64,000 bases of DNA. Source: Urophycis tenuis (Eukaryota > Chordata > Actinopteri > Gadiformes > Phycidae). Below the pieces are notes generated by a model. It did no database searches, was not told the DNA's origin, and worked only from the letters and a program-made list of their open reading frames with translations. The DNA lies in assembly GCA_036785325.1 (NCBI GenBank), contig JAXIVH010000306.1, positions 5,001 to 69,000 of the forward strand. Reading direction: 5' to 3'. Each line of letters begins with the position of its first letter. The first letter of the stretch is position 1. Below are positions 30,460 to 43,954 of this stretch, piece by piece. A program made the position numbers and the translations under genes.

Positions 30460-32811
30460 GGACTTTTACGAACTTATCCGGAAAGACGGAAGAGACGTCG
30501 ACGCAGCGGTAGCCTTAGCAACAGCGAGTTGAAGCTATCAGAAAACTGCTCTTTTAAATAAACTCCTGGTGTACTTACAAACTTTAAAATGCCTCGTTTT
30601 GTGAGTACAGACCATATATGTACTACTACAGAAGTTGGGTAACAATCCATGCATAATTAGTGGGGTAATTTATGAGATATACACACTGTACCGGACACTC
30701 CAATACTAAGCCATACCCCTAAACCCCTAAACTTGATAAATATTGACCGTCGCTAAAAATGCATCTGAGGGGGTATTTGGCTGGATTATTGGTGGAAATG
30801 ACCTCAGGGTGAATTTTACTCCGAACCATCACTTTAAATAAGGGCTATTGGAATTTTACGAGGACCCCCATGAAACAAGTAGAGCCATTTACGAACAAAT
30901 AGTTGACATCACAGAATCAAGTGGCCTCTGTGTCAGAAAGATCAGTGCCTATGGTGCTGACAATGCCTCTGTCAATTATGGCAAGCATAATCCTGTTTTT
31001 CAAAAACTCAAAGAAGTTAATCCGCATATTGTAAAAGCCAACTGCAAATGCCACTTGATTCACAACACCTTGAACATGCAAACAGGATTCTAAGTTCGGA
31101 AGGCTATGATGTGGAGTGCATCATTCTAAAGATCTACAGTGAGTTCTCTTGCTCAGCCAAGAAGGTAGAGTCCCTGAAGGAGTTTTGCAAATTCACTTCA
31201 GTACAATATAAAGAGATTCTGAGGCATGCACCAACTCGGTGGTTATCCTTATTGCCAGCGATCCAACGAGTCTTAGAATGTTGGCCTGCCCTAAAATGCT
31301 ATTTTCTGTACAAATACAAACAAAGATTGCCCTGCCATTGTGTGGAGAGCTTTGTGCTCATGTGGCGCGGATGCTGCAGACAGCAGTGATGACGTGACCG
31401 TGTCTGAGTGTCTTCTGTTGCTCATGCATAATGTCATGCAAGAATTCGACAGCGCAATTCGGAAGTTGGAGAATGAGAGCGTTAGTTTACTGGATGTAAA
31501 TGAAGTGATGAACCGACTGCGCAGCCAAATAATCGCACGTCGCTCTGACCAGTTTTATGGTAGTAAGACGAAACAGGCATACAGACAACTGAGCGCAAGA
31601 GAGCAAACTGAGTTTGTCAGATTGGCCGATGGGTTCTTTGAAAAGGACATCATGTACCTAGAGGGTAACTTTGATTTTGATGACCCATTAATATGTTACT
31701 CCAGCTGTCTTCAGCTGTGCGCTCCCATCGAATGGAACGCGCTGGAGAAATTAGTTGAGAAAGTGGCGCTGGGAGGCCTTGAGATTGACAAGCTCTATCA
31801 AGACTACACTGTACTGAACAGTGTTTTTGAAAGCATCCCAGAAGAGCTGGCCCCTGATAAAAATGGGCCTTCTTTTTCAAGAGAGGGAGCAGCAAAATAA
31901 TTACTTAAAGTAGTGTCTTTCGTATTGTCAGCAACGCATATGCTGAACGCGTGTTTAGCCACATGGAAGATGTCTGGTCAGACAAAAGAAAAAGATTGTC
32001 TGTAGGTTTAGTAAAAGCTGAACTCCAGGTCAGACTGAACTTCAAATTATCCTGCATGGAGTCCTGCATGAAAGGGACCAAAAATACAGATGGAGAAAGA
32101 GGTGAGAAATGTCGGTGTTCAGTTGCCAAAATGGATACAATAAAAAATGAAACATAGGCTTAAGGAATGTTTTTTATTTTGTATTATATATAGAAAGGAA
32201 CATCAGTAGGGTAAGGAGACGGAGTCCAGGGTGAGTGCAGCGAGTGCGTCTGCTTCAGGGAGTGCACCCGGAAGATATATCCTATAGCTAAATACCTGAA
32301 TATAGGTAAAACAACAGACATAACTTCTGTTCACCTGGTAGTCTACCTTTCTGTTTAAGTCAGATCTACGGTAGTATTATTTGTTGAATCTGTAGCCTGC
32401 CTATTATATCATTTGATAGGTCTGGTTGTTGCTGAATGGATCCCAAATAGCCGAAGAAGACTGAAGGATCTTGTTGGTGTGTTTGGTGTTTGTTGACACA
32501 ACCAATATTTCTTTTAGCATCTGTTCTTGCCTAGACTGGGCCTATATCTTGTATACACCATGCCAGTGGTAGCCTATGCTCTCACACACACACACCAACC
32601 GTCGCCCTCGCCCAGCTAGAAGCCCCGCCCCCTGTCCCGGTATTTCTCAAATCAAATGTGGCAACCCTAACTGCCGCCTAGCGGTCAAACATGTAATAAC
32701 ATCCAATCATAACACTAACCAGTTTGTTTTTTGAACGTATTTTGTATTAAAGTCGTTCGACACTTGTCGTCACTTCCGTCTTTCCGGAAAAGTTCATAAA
32801 AGTCCTCTTCA
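30455..32811 (+). mobile_element. Second, decayed hAT-like element
   Basis: Inverted ends of about 43 bases with three mismatches ('gaagaggactttta..gaact', 30455 onward, against 32811 backward) enclose a broken transposase. No clean target duplication was found, because the left end abuts a long inverted repeat. Confidence 0.6.
30842..32154 (+). pseudogene. Broken hAT-family transposase
   Basis: Pieces in several frames: 'KISAYGADNASVNYGKHNPV' and 'KANCKCHLIHNTL' (30848-31090), 'ECLLLLMHNVMQEFD' onward (31340-31900), and the dimerisation-type end 'NAYAERVFSHMEDVWSDKR' (about 31930-32000). Stops and frameshifts separate them, so it cannot encode a working enzyme. Confidence 0.7.
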
Positions 32812-33210
32812 ACTATATACAAATAAATGGGAATATAAAATATATGTCGTACACAACAAAAAATTTACATAATATCAAGTATTCAATTATTTCAGTTGTC
32901 AATACATTTCGATGGAGTGTTGAACTCCATCCATCCATCTATTTTCCTCCGCTGATCCGGGGTCGGGTCGCGGGGGCAGCAGCCTGAGGAGAGAAGCCCA
33001 GACTTCCCTCTCCCCAGCCACTTTGTCCAGCTCTTCCGGGGGGATCCCGAGGCGTTCCCAGGCCAGCCGAGAGACATAGTCCCTCCAGCGTGTCCTGGGT
33101 CTTCCCCGGGGCCTCCTCCCAGAGGGACGTGCCCGGAACACCTCCCCAGGGAGGCGTCCGGGAGGCATCCTCACTAGATGCTCGAGCCACCGCAAATGGC
33201 TCCTCTCGAC

Positions 33211-36200
33211 TCTGGGATGAGATGGGATGGCGCCGAGGATGGCTGCCGTGTCTCGAGCTCCTCACAAACTTCTCATTTCTAGTGTCTTTTTGTTGTACTT
33301 TTTCTGTTTATCTTTAACTTTTTTTGCAACATGCGAACCGCCCAAGCGAGCCCTATCATTCAATATGATAGAGAACAACTTTTATTCATCAGGTCGCTGG
33401 TAAACAGCAAAAAACCTCCACGAACAGCAAACAACAACAATGGCGAGACTCCGTGGTTACCTGTTGGCGCTTTACCTGCGGGGCGCAAGAGACAAAGATG
33501 GCGAGGATCCCGGGCCGGGGTCCTAGTCAGGCTGAGGAAACGTGAAAACCGGCCACCTCTACTGAGCTTACTTCTGGCAAATGTCCAATCCCTGGATAAT
33601 AAGCTGGATGAACTCCGAAGTAGGATGGCATTCCAACGGGACATTAAGAACTGTAACGTTATGGTTTTCACAGAGACTTGGCTTGACCCTTCGATCCAGG
33701 ACGCCGCCATTGTCCCGCACGGATTCTCCATTCATCGCCAGGACCGGACAATAAACTCAGGGAAGAGTAAGGGAGGGGGTGTCTGCTTTATGATTAACAA
33801 CAACTGGTGCTCAGATGTGGAGATAATTTCTTCTGACTGTTCTCCCAGCTTAGAGCACATCATGATCAGATGCCGGCCTTTTTACCTGCCGAGGGAGTTT
33901 ACATCTGTTGTTTTAACAGCAGTGTATGTGCCGCCGCACGCTGACAACAACACAGCGCTGGAGGAGCTGTACGGAGTTATCGACAGGACAGAGACTTCAA
34001 GGCCGGAGGCTGCATTTATTGTGGCCGGGGATTTTGACAGCGCCAACATGAAGAAAGTCCTGCCGAAATACTATCAGCACGTCAGCTGCCCCACGCGCGG
34101 TGGAAATACGCTGGACCATGTTTACTCTCCCTTTCGCAACGGATACAAAGCCCTCCCCCGCCCCCCCTTTGGCAAGTCGGACCACGTATCTCTTCTCCTG
34201 CTCCCCGTTTACCGGCAGAGACTGAAAAGAGACTGACCTGTGACACGGACAGTCCAGCGTTGGACCGAGCAGTCAGACTCTGCTCTCCAACACTGCTTCA
34301 GCACTACGGAGTGGTGTGTGTTTGAGGAGGAGGACATAAACACAAACACAGACGCGGTCATTTGCTACATCAGTAAATGCATCGATGACGTCGTCCCGCG
34401 GATTACTGTACGAACATTCCCAAATCTAAAGCCCTGGATAAATGGCTCGGTCCGATCTAAACTTAAAGCTCGGGCTGTCGCGCACAGCGCCGGTGATTTG
34501 GACGAATACAGGAATTCCAGGTATGCGCTCCAGAGAGCTATTAGCAGTGCTAAAAGACAATGTAAGAACAAAGTGGAGTCTGACTACAAGGGCTCCAATG
34601 CTAGAAACATGTGGTCTGGACTAAAAACTATAACAGACTACAAAAGATCAATAGGTGGTGCTGAGGGGGTGTGTGCATCTCTCCCAGATGAACTGAACAC
34701 GTTTTATGCACGCTTTGAGAGACCCCCGGCTGTGGAGGTACAGAAGGCTCAGGATCCCTGCCCCTGCTCCCTGGTTTTAAACAGTGCAGATGTGTGCAGA
34801 TCCCTAAAAAGGATCAACACACATAGGGCTCCTGGGCCTGACGGCATCCCTGGTCGTGCTCTCAAGGTGTGTGCAGTTCAGCTGGCAGAGGTGTTCACAG
34901 ACATCTTCAATAAATCACTGCTCCAGTCTGTAGTCCCCACATGTTTCAAGGAGTCAACCATCATTCCTGTCCCTAAAAAGACTAAATCCTCTGCCTTAAT
35001 GACTACCGCCCAGTTGCACTCACCCCCATCATCATGAAGTGCTTTGAGTGGTTAGTCAAACAGTTCATCACCTCCTCCCTCCCCGATTCTCTGGACCCCC
35101 TGCAGTTTGCTTACAGGGAGAACAGGTCCACAGCCGATGCCATCACCCTCACCCTCCACACTGCCCTCTCCCACCTGGACCAGAGGAACACGTATGTGAG
35201 AATGCTGTTCATTGATTACAGTTCAGCATTCAACACCATTGTGTCTTCCAAGCTCGTCATCAAGCTCAGGGACCTCGGGCTTAACAGCGCCCTCTGTGAC
35301 TGGATCCTGAACTTCCTGACGGGCAGACGCCAGGCAGTGCGGATGGGTAACATCACATCCTCCAGCCAGACCCTCAACACCGGAGCCCCCCAGGGTTGTG
35401 TGCTCAGCCCTCTCCTCTACTCCCTGTTCACGCACGACTGCGTGGCCACACACAGCTCCAACACCATCATCAAGTTTGCTGACGACACGACCGTCATCGG
35501 CCTGATCACCGACGGCAACGAGACGGCGTACAGAGAGGAGGTCAGAGCCCTGACATCTTGGTGCCAGGACAACAACCTCCTTCTCAACATCAGCAAAACC
35601 AAGGAACTGATTGTGGATTACAGGAAGAAACAGAGAGGTGGACACGCCCCCATCACCATCGACGGGACTCCTGCGGAGAGAGTCAGCAGCTTCAGGTTCC
35701 TCGGGGTTCACATCACTGAGGACCTGACATGGACTCATCACACCAACATCATCACTAAGACAGCCCGTCAGAGGCTCTTCTTCCTCCGCAGGCTGCGGAG
35801 GTTCAACATGGACTCCAGGATACTCTAACTTCTACAGGGAGAATACATCGAGAGTATCCTGACCGGCTGCATCACGGCCTGGTATGGCAGCTGCACCGCC
35901 CTCAACCGTAAGACTCTACAGAGGGTGGTGAAAACTGCTCAGCACATCACCAGGACGGAGCTGCCATCCATGGAGGACCTCTACACCCAGCGGTGTAGGA
36001 AGAAAGCTTACAGGATTCTAAAAGACCCCCACCACCCCAGCAACAAACTGTTGTGTCTGCTGCCGTCTGGCAGACGGTACCGCAGCATCCGGACCAGGAC
36101 CACCAGACTCAGGGACAGTTTCATCCCACAGGCTGTAAGACTGTTGAACTCCTGAGCTCTGTGAAGGTCACTACATCTGTTTATAGGTACATATTTATTT

Positions 36201-36635
36201 TTATATTACATTATTCATGCGCACAACCATATTTATTTATTTAGTAACAATAATTCTGTCATTATCTGTTCATTCATTCACCATATTTCTACCTCATATA
36301 AAAATATAATGAGCGCAAATACCTCCCCATAACTGCTGCTAATCCGAACTGCACATGTATGTATATATTACTTTTGCACCTTATAATGTTTTAATGTTTT
36401 ATGTTATTATCATTTTGTACTTTTTTATTGCACTAGCTATACTGTCACCGACATTGTACTTTTTATTTGCACTAGTTTTTTTTTTGATATTGCATTTTAA
36501 ACATTGTATTTCTTATTTCTGACACTATTGCACATTGAGTTGTTTGGGGTGCCTGGGATTTAAGATTTTCATTGCTAACATGTACGTTGTATCTGTTGAG
36601 CATATGACAAATAAAACCTTTGAACCTTTGAACCT
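33211..36635 (+). mobile_element. Nearly full-length L2/CR1-like LINE inserted in the Rex3-like LINE
   Basis: Endonuclease frame 33331-34236 ('LLANVQSLDNKLDELRSRM', 'FTETWLDPSI', 'TAVYVPPHADNNTALEELY', 'GKSDHVSLLL'). RT in three frames: 34240-35037, 35034-35828 ('IDYSSAFNTIVSSKL', 'GAPQGCVLSPLLYSLF', 'IKFADDTTVIG') and 35829-36155. A TGA at 34237 and frame breaks near 34995 and 35826 disable it. The 3' end 'aaaacctttgaacctttgaa' is a short tandem tail typical of the clade. The flanks share 'tcgac' (33206-33210, 36636-36640). Confidence 0.8.
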
Positions 36636-36991
36636 TCGACGCGGAGGAGCAGCGGTTCTACTCTGAGCCCCTCCCGGATGACCGAGCTTCTCAACCTATC
36701 TCTAAGGGAGAGCCCGGACACCCTGCGGAGGAAACTCATTTCGGCCGCATGTATTCGCGATCTCGTTCTTTCGGTCACTACCCACAGCTTGTGGCCATAG
36801 GTGAGGGTAGGAACGTAGATTGACCGGTAAATCGAGAGCTTCGTCTTTCGGCTCAGCTCCTTCTTCACCACGACGGACCGGTGCAGAGCCCGCATCACTG
36901 CCGATGCCGCACCGATCCGTCGGTCAATCTCCCGCTCCATCCTCCCCTCACTCGTGAACAAGACCCCGAGATACTTGAACTCCTCCACTTG

Positions 36992-37940
36992 GGTTCCTGT
37001 CGACATTGTTGATGAGTACAAGTACCTGGGGGTGTACTCAACAACAAGTTGGACTGGACCAGGAACACAGAGGCCGTCTATACGAAGGGCCAAAGCCGAC
37101 TATTTTTTCTGAGGAGGCTAAGGTCCTTCAACATCTGCAGGACAATGCTGAGGATGTTCTACGAGTCTGTGGTTGCCCTTCGATCTTCTTCGCTGTCACA
37201 TGTTGGGGCAGTGGGATGAGGGTTGCGGACACGAACAGACTTAATAGACTCATCAAGAGGGCTGGTGATGTAGTGGGTGGACACTCTGACTACCGTGGCA
37301 GAAAGGAGGATGCTGTCCAGGCTACAGACTATCATGGACAATGCCTCTCACCCTCTCTTTTCCACCCTGGCTCAGCGGAGGAGTACCTTCAGCAGAAGAC
37401 TCCTCTCACCTAGATGCACCACAGAGCGTCATAGGAAATCATTCCTGCCTGTGGTCATCAAACTTTACAATTTGTCACTGTCATCTGCATAATAGGTATC
37501 CATTCTTATTACATGACTGTAATTTCATTTAACTGAAATATCAATACATAACTGGTCATTTCACTACATAACTGTCATTTACTACATAACTGGTCATCTG
37601 GTCATCTCTCTGCACAACTGGTTTTACAAAGATCCGACATGCTACATCCTTGTGTATGCTATTACCTCGTAGCATATGCCTGGATGTATGTACATTTATG
37701 TATATTATCATTTCATTTAATTTCTTTATGTACATTTTTATATATTTTATTACATAGGTTTATATTTGTACATAGATTTATATTTTCATTTTTACATAGG
37801 TTTATATTTTACATAGGTTTGCTTTATATATTTATATTTTCTTACACTCTACTATACGTAGAGTGTCCTCTTTTTCTGCTGGAGTATTGTTACGAAGGCA
37901 ATTTCCCTCAGGGATCAATAAAGTATGTCTGTCTGTCTGT
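36992..37940 (+). mobile_element. 5'-truncated L2/Rex1-like LINE inserted in the Rex3-like LINE
   Basis: Encodes only the end of RT in broken frames ('FFAVTCWGSGMRVADTNRLN', 'QTIMDNASHPLFSTLAQRR', 'HRKSFLPVVIKLYN'), then a long AT-rich 3' UTR. It ends at 'caataaagta' followed by (tgtc)n. The 4-base 'cttg' flanks it (36988-36991, 37941-37944). Confidence 0.75.
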
Positions 37941-40059
37941 CTTGAGGCAGGATCTTCTCCCCGACCCGGAGAGTGCACTCCACCCTTTTCCGGCTGAGAA
38001 CCATGGAACCTTTGGAGGTGCTGATCCTCATCCCAGCCGCTTCATATTCGGCTGCGAACCGCTCCAGTGAGAGCTGAAGGTCACGGCCCGATGAAGCCAA
38101 CAGGACCAGATCATCAGCAAAAAGCAGTGACGCAATCCTGAGGCCACCGAACCGTAACCCCTCAACGCCCTGGCTGCACCTAGAAATTCTGTCCATAAAA
38201 GTTGTGAACAGAATCGGTGACAAAGGGCAGCCCTGGCGGAGGCCAACTCTCACCGGAAACAGGCTCGACTTACTGCCGGCAATGCGGACCAAGCTCTGGC
38301 ACCGGGAGTACAGGGACCCGATGGCCCGTAACAGCGGGCCCGGTACCCCATACTCCCGGAGCACCCCCCACAGGGCTCCCCGAGGGACAGGGTCGAACGC
38401 CTTCTCCAAGTCCACAAAGCACATGTAGACTGGTTGGGCGAACTCCCATGCACCCTCGAGGACCGCGCTAAGGGTATAGAGCTGGTCCACAGTTCCACGG
38501 CCGGAACGAAAACCACATTGCTCCTCCTGGATCCGAGGTTCGACTATCCTACGGACCCTCCTCTCCAGGACCCCCGAATAGACCTTACCGGGGAGGCTGA
38601 GGAGTGTGATCCCCCTGTAGTTGGAGCAAACCCTCCGGTCCCCCTTTTTGAAGAGGGGAACCACCACCCCGGTCTGCCAATCCAGAGGCACTGCCCCCGA
38701 TGTCCACGCGATTCTGCAGAGTCGTGTCAACCAAGACAGCCCCACAGCATCCAGGGCCTTTAGGAACTCGGGGCGGATCTCGTCCACCCCCGGGGCCTTG
38801 CCACCGAGGAGCTTTTTAACCACCTTGGCGATCTCAGCCCCGGAGATAGGAGAGTCCCCCTCCAAGTCCCCAGACCCTGCTTCCTCAGTGGAAGGCGTGT
38901 TGGTGGGATTGAGGAGGTCTTCGAAGTATTCCCCCCACCGATACACGACGTCCCGAGTTGAGGTCAGCAGCGCCCCGTCCCCCCCATACACGGTGTTGAC
39001 AGAGCACTGCTTCCCCCTCCTGAGACGCCGGATGGTGGTCCAGAACCTCCTCGAAGCCATTCGAAAGTCATTCTCCATGGCCTCACCGAACTCCTCCCAC
39101 ACCCGAGTTTTTGCCTCCGCAACCGCCCGAAGCCGCGCTCCGCTTGGCCCGTCGGTACCCATCAGCTGCCTCAGGAGTCCCACAGGCCAAAAAGGTCTGG
39201 CCATCGGAGCCAACTCGCCACCAGGTGGTGATCAGTTGACAGCTCCGCCCCTCTCTTCACCCGAGTGTCCAAGACATGCGGCCGCAAGTCCGACGATACA
39301 ACTACAAAGTCGATCATCGAACTGCGGCCTAGGGTGTCCTGGTGCCAAGTGCACATGTGGACACACTTATGCTTGAACATGGTGTTCGTTATGGACAATC
39401 CATGACGAGCACAGAAGTCCAATAACAAAACACCACTCAGGTTCAGATCAGGGGGGCCGTTCCTCCCAATCATGCCCCTCCAGGTCTCACTGTCATTGCC
39501 CACATGGGCGTTGAAGTCCCCCAGCAGAACAAGGGAGTCCCCAGAAGGAGCGCTTTCCAACACCCCCTCTAAGGACTCCAGAAAGGGTGGGTATTCTGAA
39601 CTGCCGTTCGGTGCATAAGCACAAACGACAGTCAGGACCCGTCCTCCCACCCGAAGGCGGAGGGAGGCTACCCTCTCGTCCACCGGGGTGAACCCCAACG
39701 TACAGGCGCCGAGCCGGGGGGAAATAGGCATTCCCACCCCCGCTCGGCGCCTCTCCCCAGGGGCAACTCCAGAGTGGAAAAGAGTCCAACCCCTCTCAAG
39801 GACGCTGGTTCCGGAGCCCAAACTGTGTGTCGAGGTGAGCCCGACTATATCCAGCCGGTACCTCTCAACCTCGCACCCCAGCTCAGGCTCCTTCCCCGCC
39901 AGAGAGGTGACATTCCACGTCCCCAGAGCTAGCTTCTGCAGCCGAGGGTCGGACCGTCCAGGTCCCCGCCTCCTGCTGCCGCCCAGCTTCTGCCTTGGCC
40001 AAATCCTCAAGAAAAATTATCCCAGCATATATCCCTTCATATGTTTACTACTGCCACTT

Positions 40060-40195
40060 TCTCGATATTGCACTACTCATGTACAATACTGCACCTTAAT
40101 CGCTCCTTTGCACTTCTGGTCAGAACGCCAACTACATCTCGTTGTCTCTGTACTCTGCATAATGACAATAAAATTCAATCTAATCTAATATTGAA
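40060..40195 (+). repeat. L2-like LINE 3' tail
   Basis: 'gcacttctggtcagaacgcc' ... 'tgacaataaaattcaa' followed by (tctaa)n. No coding part is left. Confidence 0.65.
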
Positions 40196-40779
40196 TAATC
40201 CTTTTGCGTTTCACTGTTTACTCTTTTGGGGAACAGAGATGAAAATAGGGCTAATTTCTACGTGCTTGTCGGGTTCTAATATTTTGTATGAATAATGCCT
40301 ATGATCACCTGCTCCGATATTCTGATGGGACTCCAGAGCTAGAAGGCAGGAACGTCAAATCAAGTCATGATGCTTTATCATTGAGGGATGGCACTTGTTT
40401 TGAAATGTGAAATGCTTCCCTTGGCAATATCTTCCAAAGAAATGGCTCAGGTGATCCGGAACACTGTGGATTAATATGTTGTCCTGCATGCCATGAGTGG
40501 AATACATATGGCCCCCATCCAGCCTAGAAACTCAGCTAGGCCATATAACCCAATCTAGTGGTTTAGTAGAACTTTATACAACCCACTGACACTCTCTTAT
40601 CCTGACCCACTCTGGACATTATGCCTTACATTAACGTTGCAACGAATTGCACATGCATGCACAACTGCACTCTTTAAAACCTCTTTTAAACCTCCATCTG
40701 CACTGTTTGTCACGTTGTTAACTACCTATAATTACCGTCATTTTAATAACCACTGTCACTTTTCAATTTTGCACCTTAT

Positions 40780-40916
40780 TCTGCATTTCTGCATTTCAAC
40801 CTGCACCTTAATCGCTCATTTGCACTTCTGGTTAGAACGCCAACTGTATTTCGTTGTCCCTGTACTTGTACTCTGCACAATGACAATAAAGTTGAATCTA
40901 ATCTAATCTAAAACAC
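40780..40916 (+). repeat. Second L2-like LINE 3' tail of the same family
   Basis: 'gcacttctggttagaacgcc' ... 'tgacaataaagttgaa' followed by (tctaa)n. It closely matches the tail at 40060-40195. Confidence 0.65.
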
Positions 40917-42100
40917 ATTGTAGATTCCTTGACTTTATATCATTTTATATTAGGTCCTGACATATTGCACTGTGTTGATTTTTTATTGTCATGTGTGGCA
41001 GTAGACACTACAGTACCCATAATGCAATGTACGGTTTACCCAAGTTACCATTAGGTGAAGTGTTGTCGTTCACCTAATGGTGTCCCATCTCCATCACACA
41101 TACCAGGGCCTTAGGCTTGCCTCGACCACATACAATAATATACAATAAGACAGTATCCATGACAACCCAACTGAACCAGAAAGGGGTTCCCCAACACCCA
41201 TTGGATAAGTCACATGCTATCAAGAGCCAATCAGAAAAAGCTTCCAATTTAGGCGGAGCTGCAAACGTTGAAAAGTCCCCAAGTTCACTCATTTTACTCT
41301 GTTACTCCGTTGTTTTACCTAATTTATCTTTTGAAGAAGTTTCCTCCGTCTTGTCACTAACAATTTAACGCAAGTAAAGACCTGCTCGACTTCTCTGCTC
41401 GAACGCTCGTTTTCTTTTACATATTTTTGCCAAAACTCGGTTTGGATTCATTCTAAAACTGCTTTGAATTCAACCCTTCCCATGTAGGCCTACTACACGA
41501 GGAGGAAATGCCCCTCTAACTAGGGAGTAGGCCTATGGCTGTTTAAACTGTACTTGAAGAAAGAACGGGTTCTGGTGCCACACCAAGATGCTTTCCATCC
41601 TCAAGAGACTCGTGTTCACAGCCAGTGACCTAAGACACCAATTATTACAATTTCTTTGAGAGTATACCCTGTGCGGGGACATTGGAACTGCAAACCGTCT
41701 GTATATGTCCAATAGTAAAGTAACAAACTCTCGTTTTCCCCCTGGTTACATGTAAACAATGCCATCAGTTCATTCTCCACTCTTATTACCTGGGGACTTG
41801 GATTGTGATCCGGTGTTGCCGACCCTGCAGTCCTCACAACAGAACAAGTTTGGCTAAATCAGAATCACGGGTCGTCCACGTGACACAGCGTTCACCACAA
41901 ACAATATAAGCCTCATTGTGTATTTTATTCGCCACTCAAAAGGTTTATGATCATGCGAAAATGGCAACAAAGGTGTATGTATAGCTTCGACTCGAGCATC
42001 GGACGCCACTGCATGACGTGTCTGAGCTCTGTTTACATTCAGCTCCAAACTCCAACGACCCCATAAACAGATTTAGTTAAAGCAGCTTCCAAGTTGTTGT
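40917..42100. other. Spacer before the CREBBP 3' UTR, no gene seen
   Basis: No recognisable coding frame. One local inverted repeat, 'ccattaggtgaa' against 'ttcacctaatgg', sits at about 41048-41081. Confidence 0.4.
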
Positions 42101-42116
42101 TTTTTCTGTTGCACAG

Positions 42117-43226
42117 TTTATTTAACAATATGGTATACAAGTAAGAAATGAGTCTTTAACCAGTCTATACAGTGATTTCATTCTCTCTTCTTTATATTTA
42201 TAGTATTTTGCTTAATAACTTGCATGATTTACAATAGGAGAAAAAGCGTATCCCCCAATTCAAGTTTTTGTGGGAGAGGAATGAGGGTTGATAACTTTCA
42301 GGTTGTCCACGTTGATCTCAAAACCTGAAACAACTTGGTTGGTTGATAACGAATGGGGACGTCAGACTCAGCTCAGAGGGCTGCTCTTTCTTCTAGCTCT
42401 TTAACAATTTACATTTTAGTGACAAAAATGTATGTTCCCCTCCACGCCCCCGACAATAAAGCGTTCATTTTCACCCGCACAATGAAAGATGTTCTTTCCA
42501 AAGCCAGACATTGTGGATGACGGTGTGTTTTCAGCGTGCCAAACGGAGCATGGAGGGACTTGTTCATGTCCGTGTCGTCATGTGCGCCTGCATACATGTC
42601 CTCAACAAACAAACTGAGTCCATTTCCTACGTCAATATTCCAGAGTGCTTCTCATACAGAGACAAGGGAACTTCTTCCTTCCTGCAGGCATCGTCTTGTT
42701 TCTGTTGTAGAACGGTAGAACACAATGACCAGGAATGAGTTAAGGAGAACCTGGCCCATTACAGAACAAAACATTTTACAGTTTGAAACACAAAAACTGG
42801 ACTTTTTTTTCCCAAAGGTACAAAATAAAAACGTATGAATAACATTAATTGCAGTTTTAGCATTTTTTTTTCTTAAAAAAAATAAATGAGAAAGGCATGA
42901 CAGCATACCAAAACAAACCAAAATAGAACAAATATCGAGCACATTTGGTCTCAACCAAAAAAAAAAAAATATATTCTTTGTGATTCAACTGATTTTAAGA
43001 ACCCCATTTGGAAATCCCTCAACATCTCTTAAAATGCTTCTCATCATCCCCCACCCTTCAATGAATTCTGATAACTGTTGAAACTTTTTACACGTCAAGT
43101 ACAAAAAGCGTTCTCAACTTTAGAAACGACAAAACGAAGCCCTCAGACGAGACACAGGGTCCAGAGAGGAGGAATTGTCCCCCTGTGCGCAGGACAGTGG
43201 AGCAAATGACACACAGCTCTGCGCTG
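42117..43226 (-). other. crebbp: CREBBP 3' UTR
   Basis: AT-rich sequence after the stop codon (43227-43229). A minus-strand AATAAA at 42117-42122 gives a 3' UTR of roughly 1.1 kb. An A-run at about 42957-42969 lies inside it. Confidence 0.45.
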
Positions 43227-43913
43227 CTACAAGCCCTCCACAAACTTCTCCAAAGTGTCCCCGGTGGCGTCTCCCGCCAGCCCCAAGTCACTGCCGAGGC
43301 CCCCTCTGCCGGGGGTGTGGAGCTGTGGCAGCATGGCGCTCTGCTCCAGCGGCCCCATGTGTCCCTGCTCCAGGGGCCCAGACAGGGGCCCTGACAACGG
43401 CCCTGACAACGGCCCTCCCAGGCCCGGGTGGGGGGACCCGGCGTGCTGGGGGGAGGGCTGGGGCTGAATCTGGACCTGCGGCAAGGGGCTGGAATGTGGC
43501 GGCGGTGGCTGTTGCGAGGGGGGACACGGGGACTGTGCCGGCGCCGGGGAGCGGACCTGGTTACCCAGGGCGTTGGCCAGGGAGGGCTGCCCAGGCAGGT
43601 GGGCTGCACCCTGGGGCTGCAGGTGCGTTTGGGGGCTCATGGCGCTTTGCTGCTTGAGGACGGCTTGTTGCTGCTGGGGTAGCTGCTGCTGCTGGAGCAT
43701 GCGCTGATGGAGCAGGTTCTGGGAGGAGTCCATGCCGATGCCAGACTGGCCCATCTGAGCCATTGGAGGGAGCTGGCCCATGGGCCCAGCGGCTGCCCCG
43801 GAACATGCCTGCATGGCTAGTTGCTGCTGCTGGAGGCGAAGCTGGGAGTAGGTGGCACCAGTGCCCTGGGCCTGCGGGGGGAACTGGCCTGGATGGCCTT
43901 GAGGCAGAACTCC

Positions 43914-43954
<41 letters not shown>

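Larger units (their letters stand above)
32934..40015 (-). mobile_element. Rex3/RTE-like LINE split by two other LINEs
   Basis: Read on minus, 40010-39171 encodes an apurinic endonuclease ('LALGTWNVTSL', 'LLGDFNAHVGND', 'STDHHLVASWL'). 39213-37945 encodes reverse transcriptase ('FVDLEKAFDPVPRGALW', 'LRQGCPLSPILF', 'LLFADDLVLLA'). The element continues at 36991-36641 and ends at 33210-32934 with the same C-terminus as the copy at 15182-15740. A frameshift separates endonuclease and RT. The interruptions 33211-36640 and 36992-37940 are separate entries. Confidence 0.8.
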
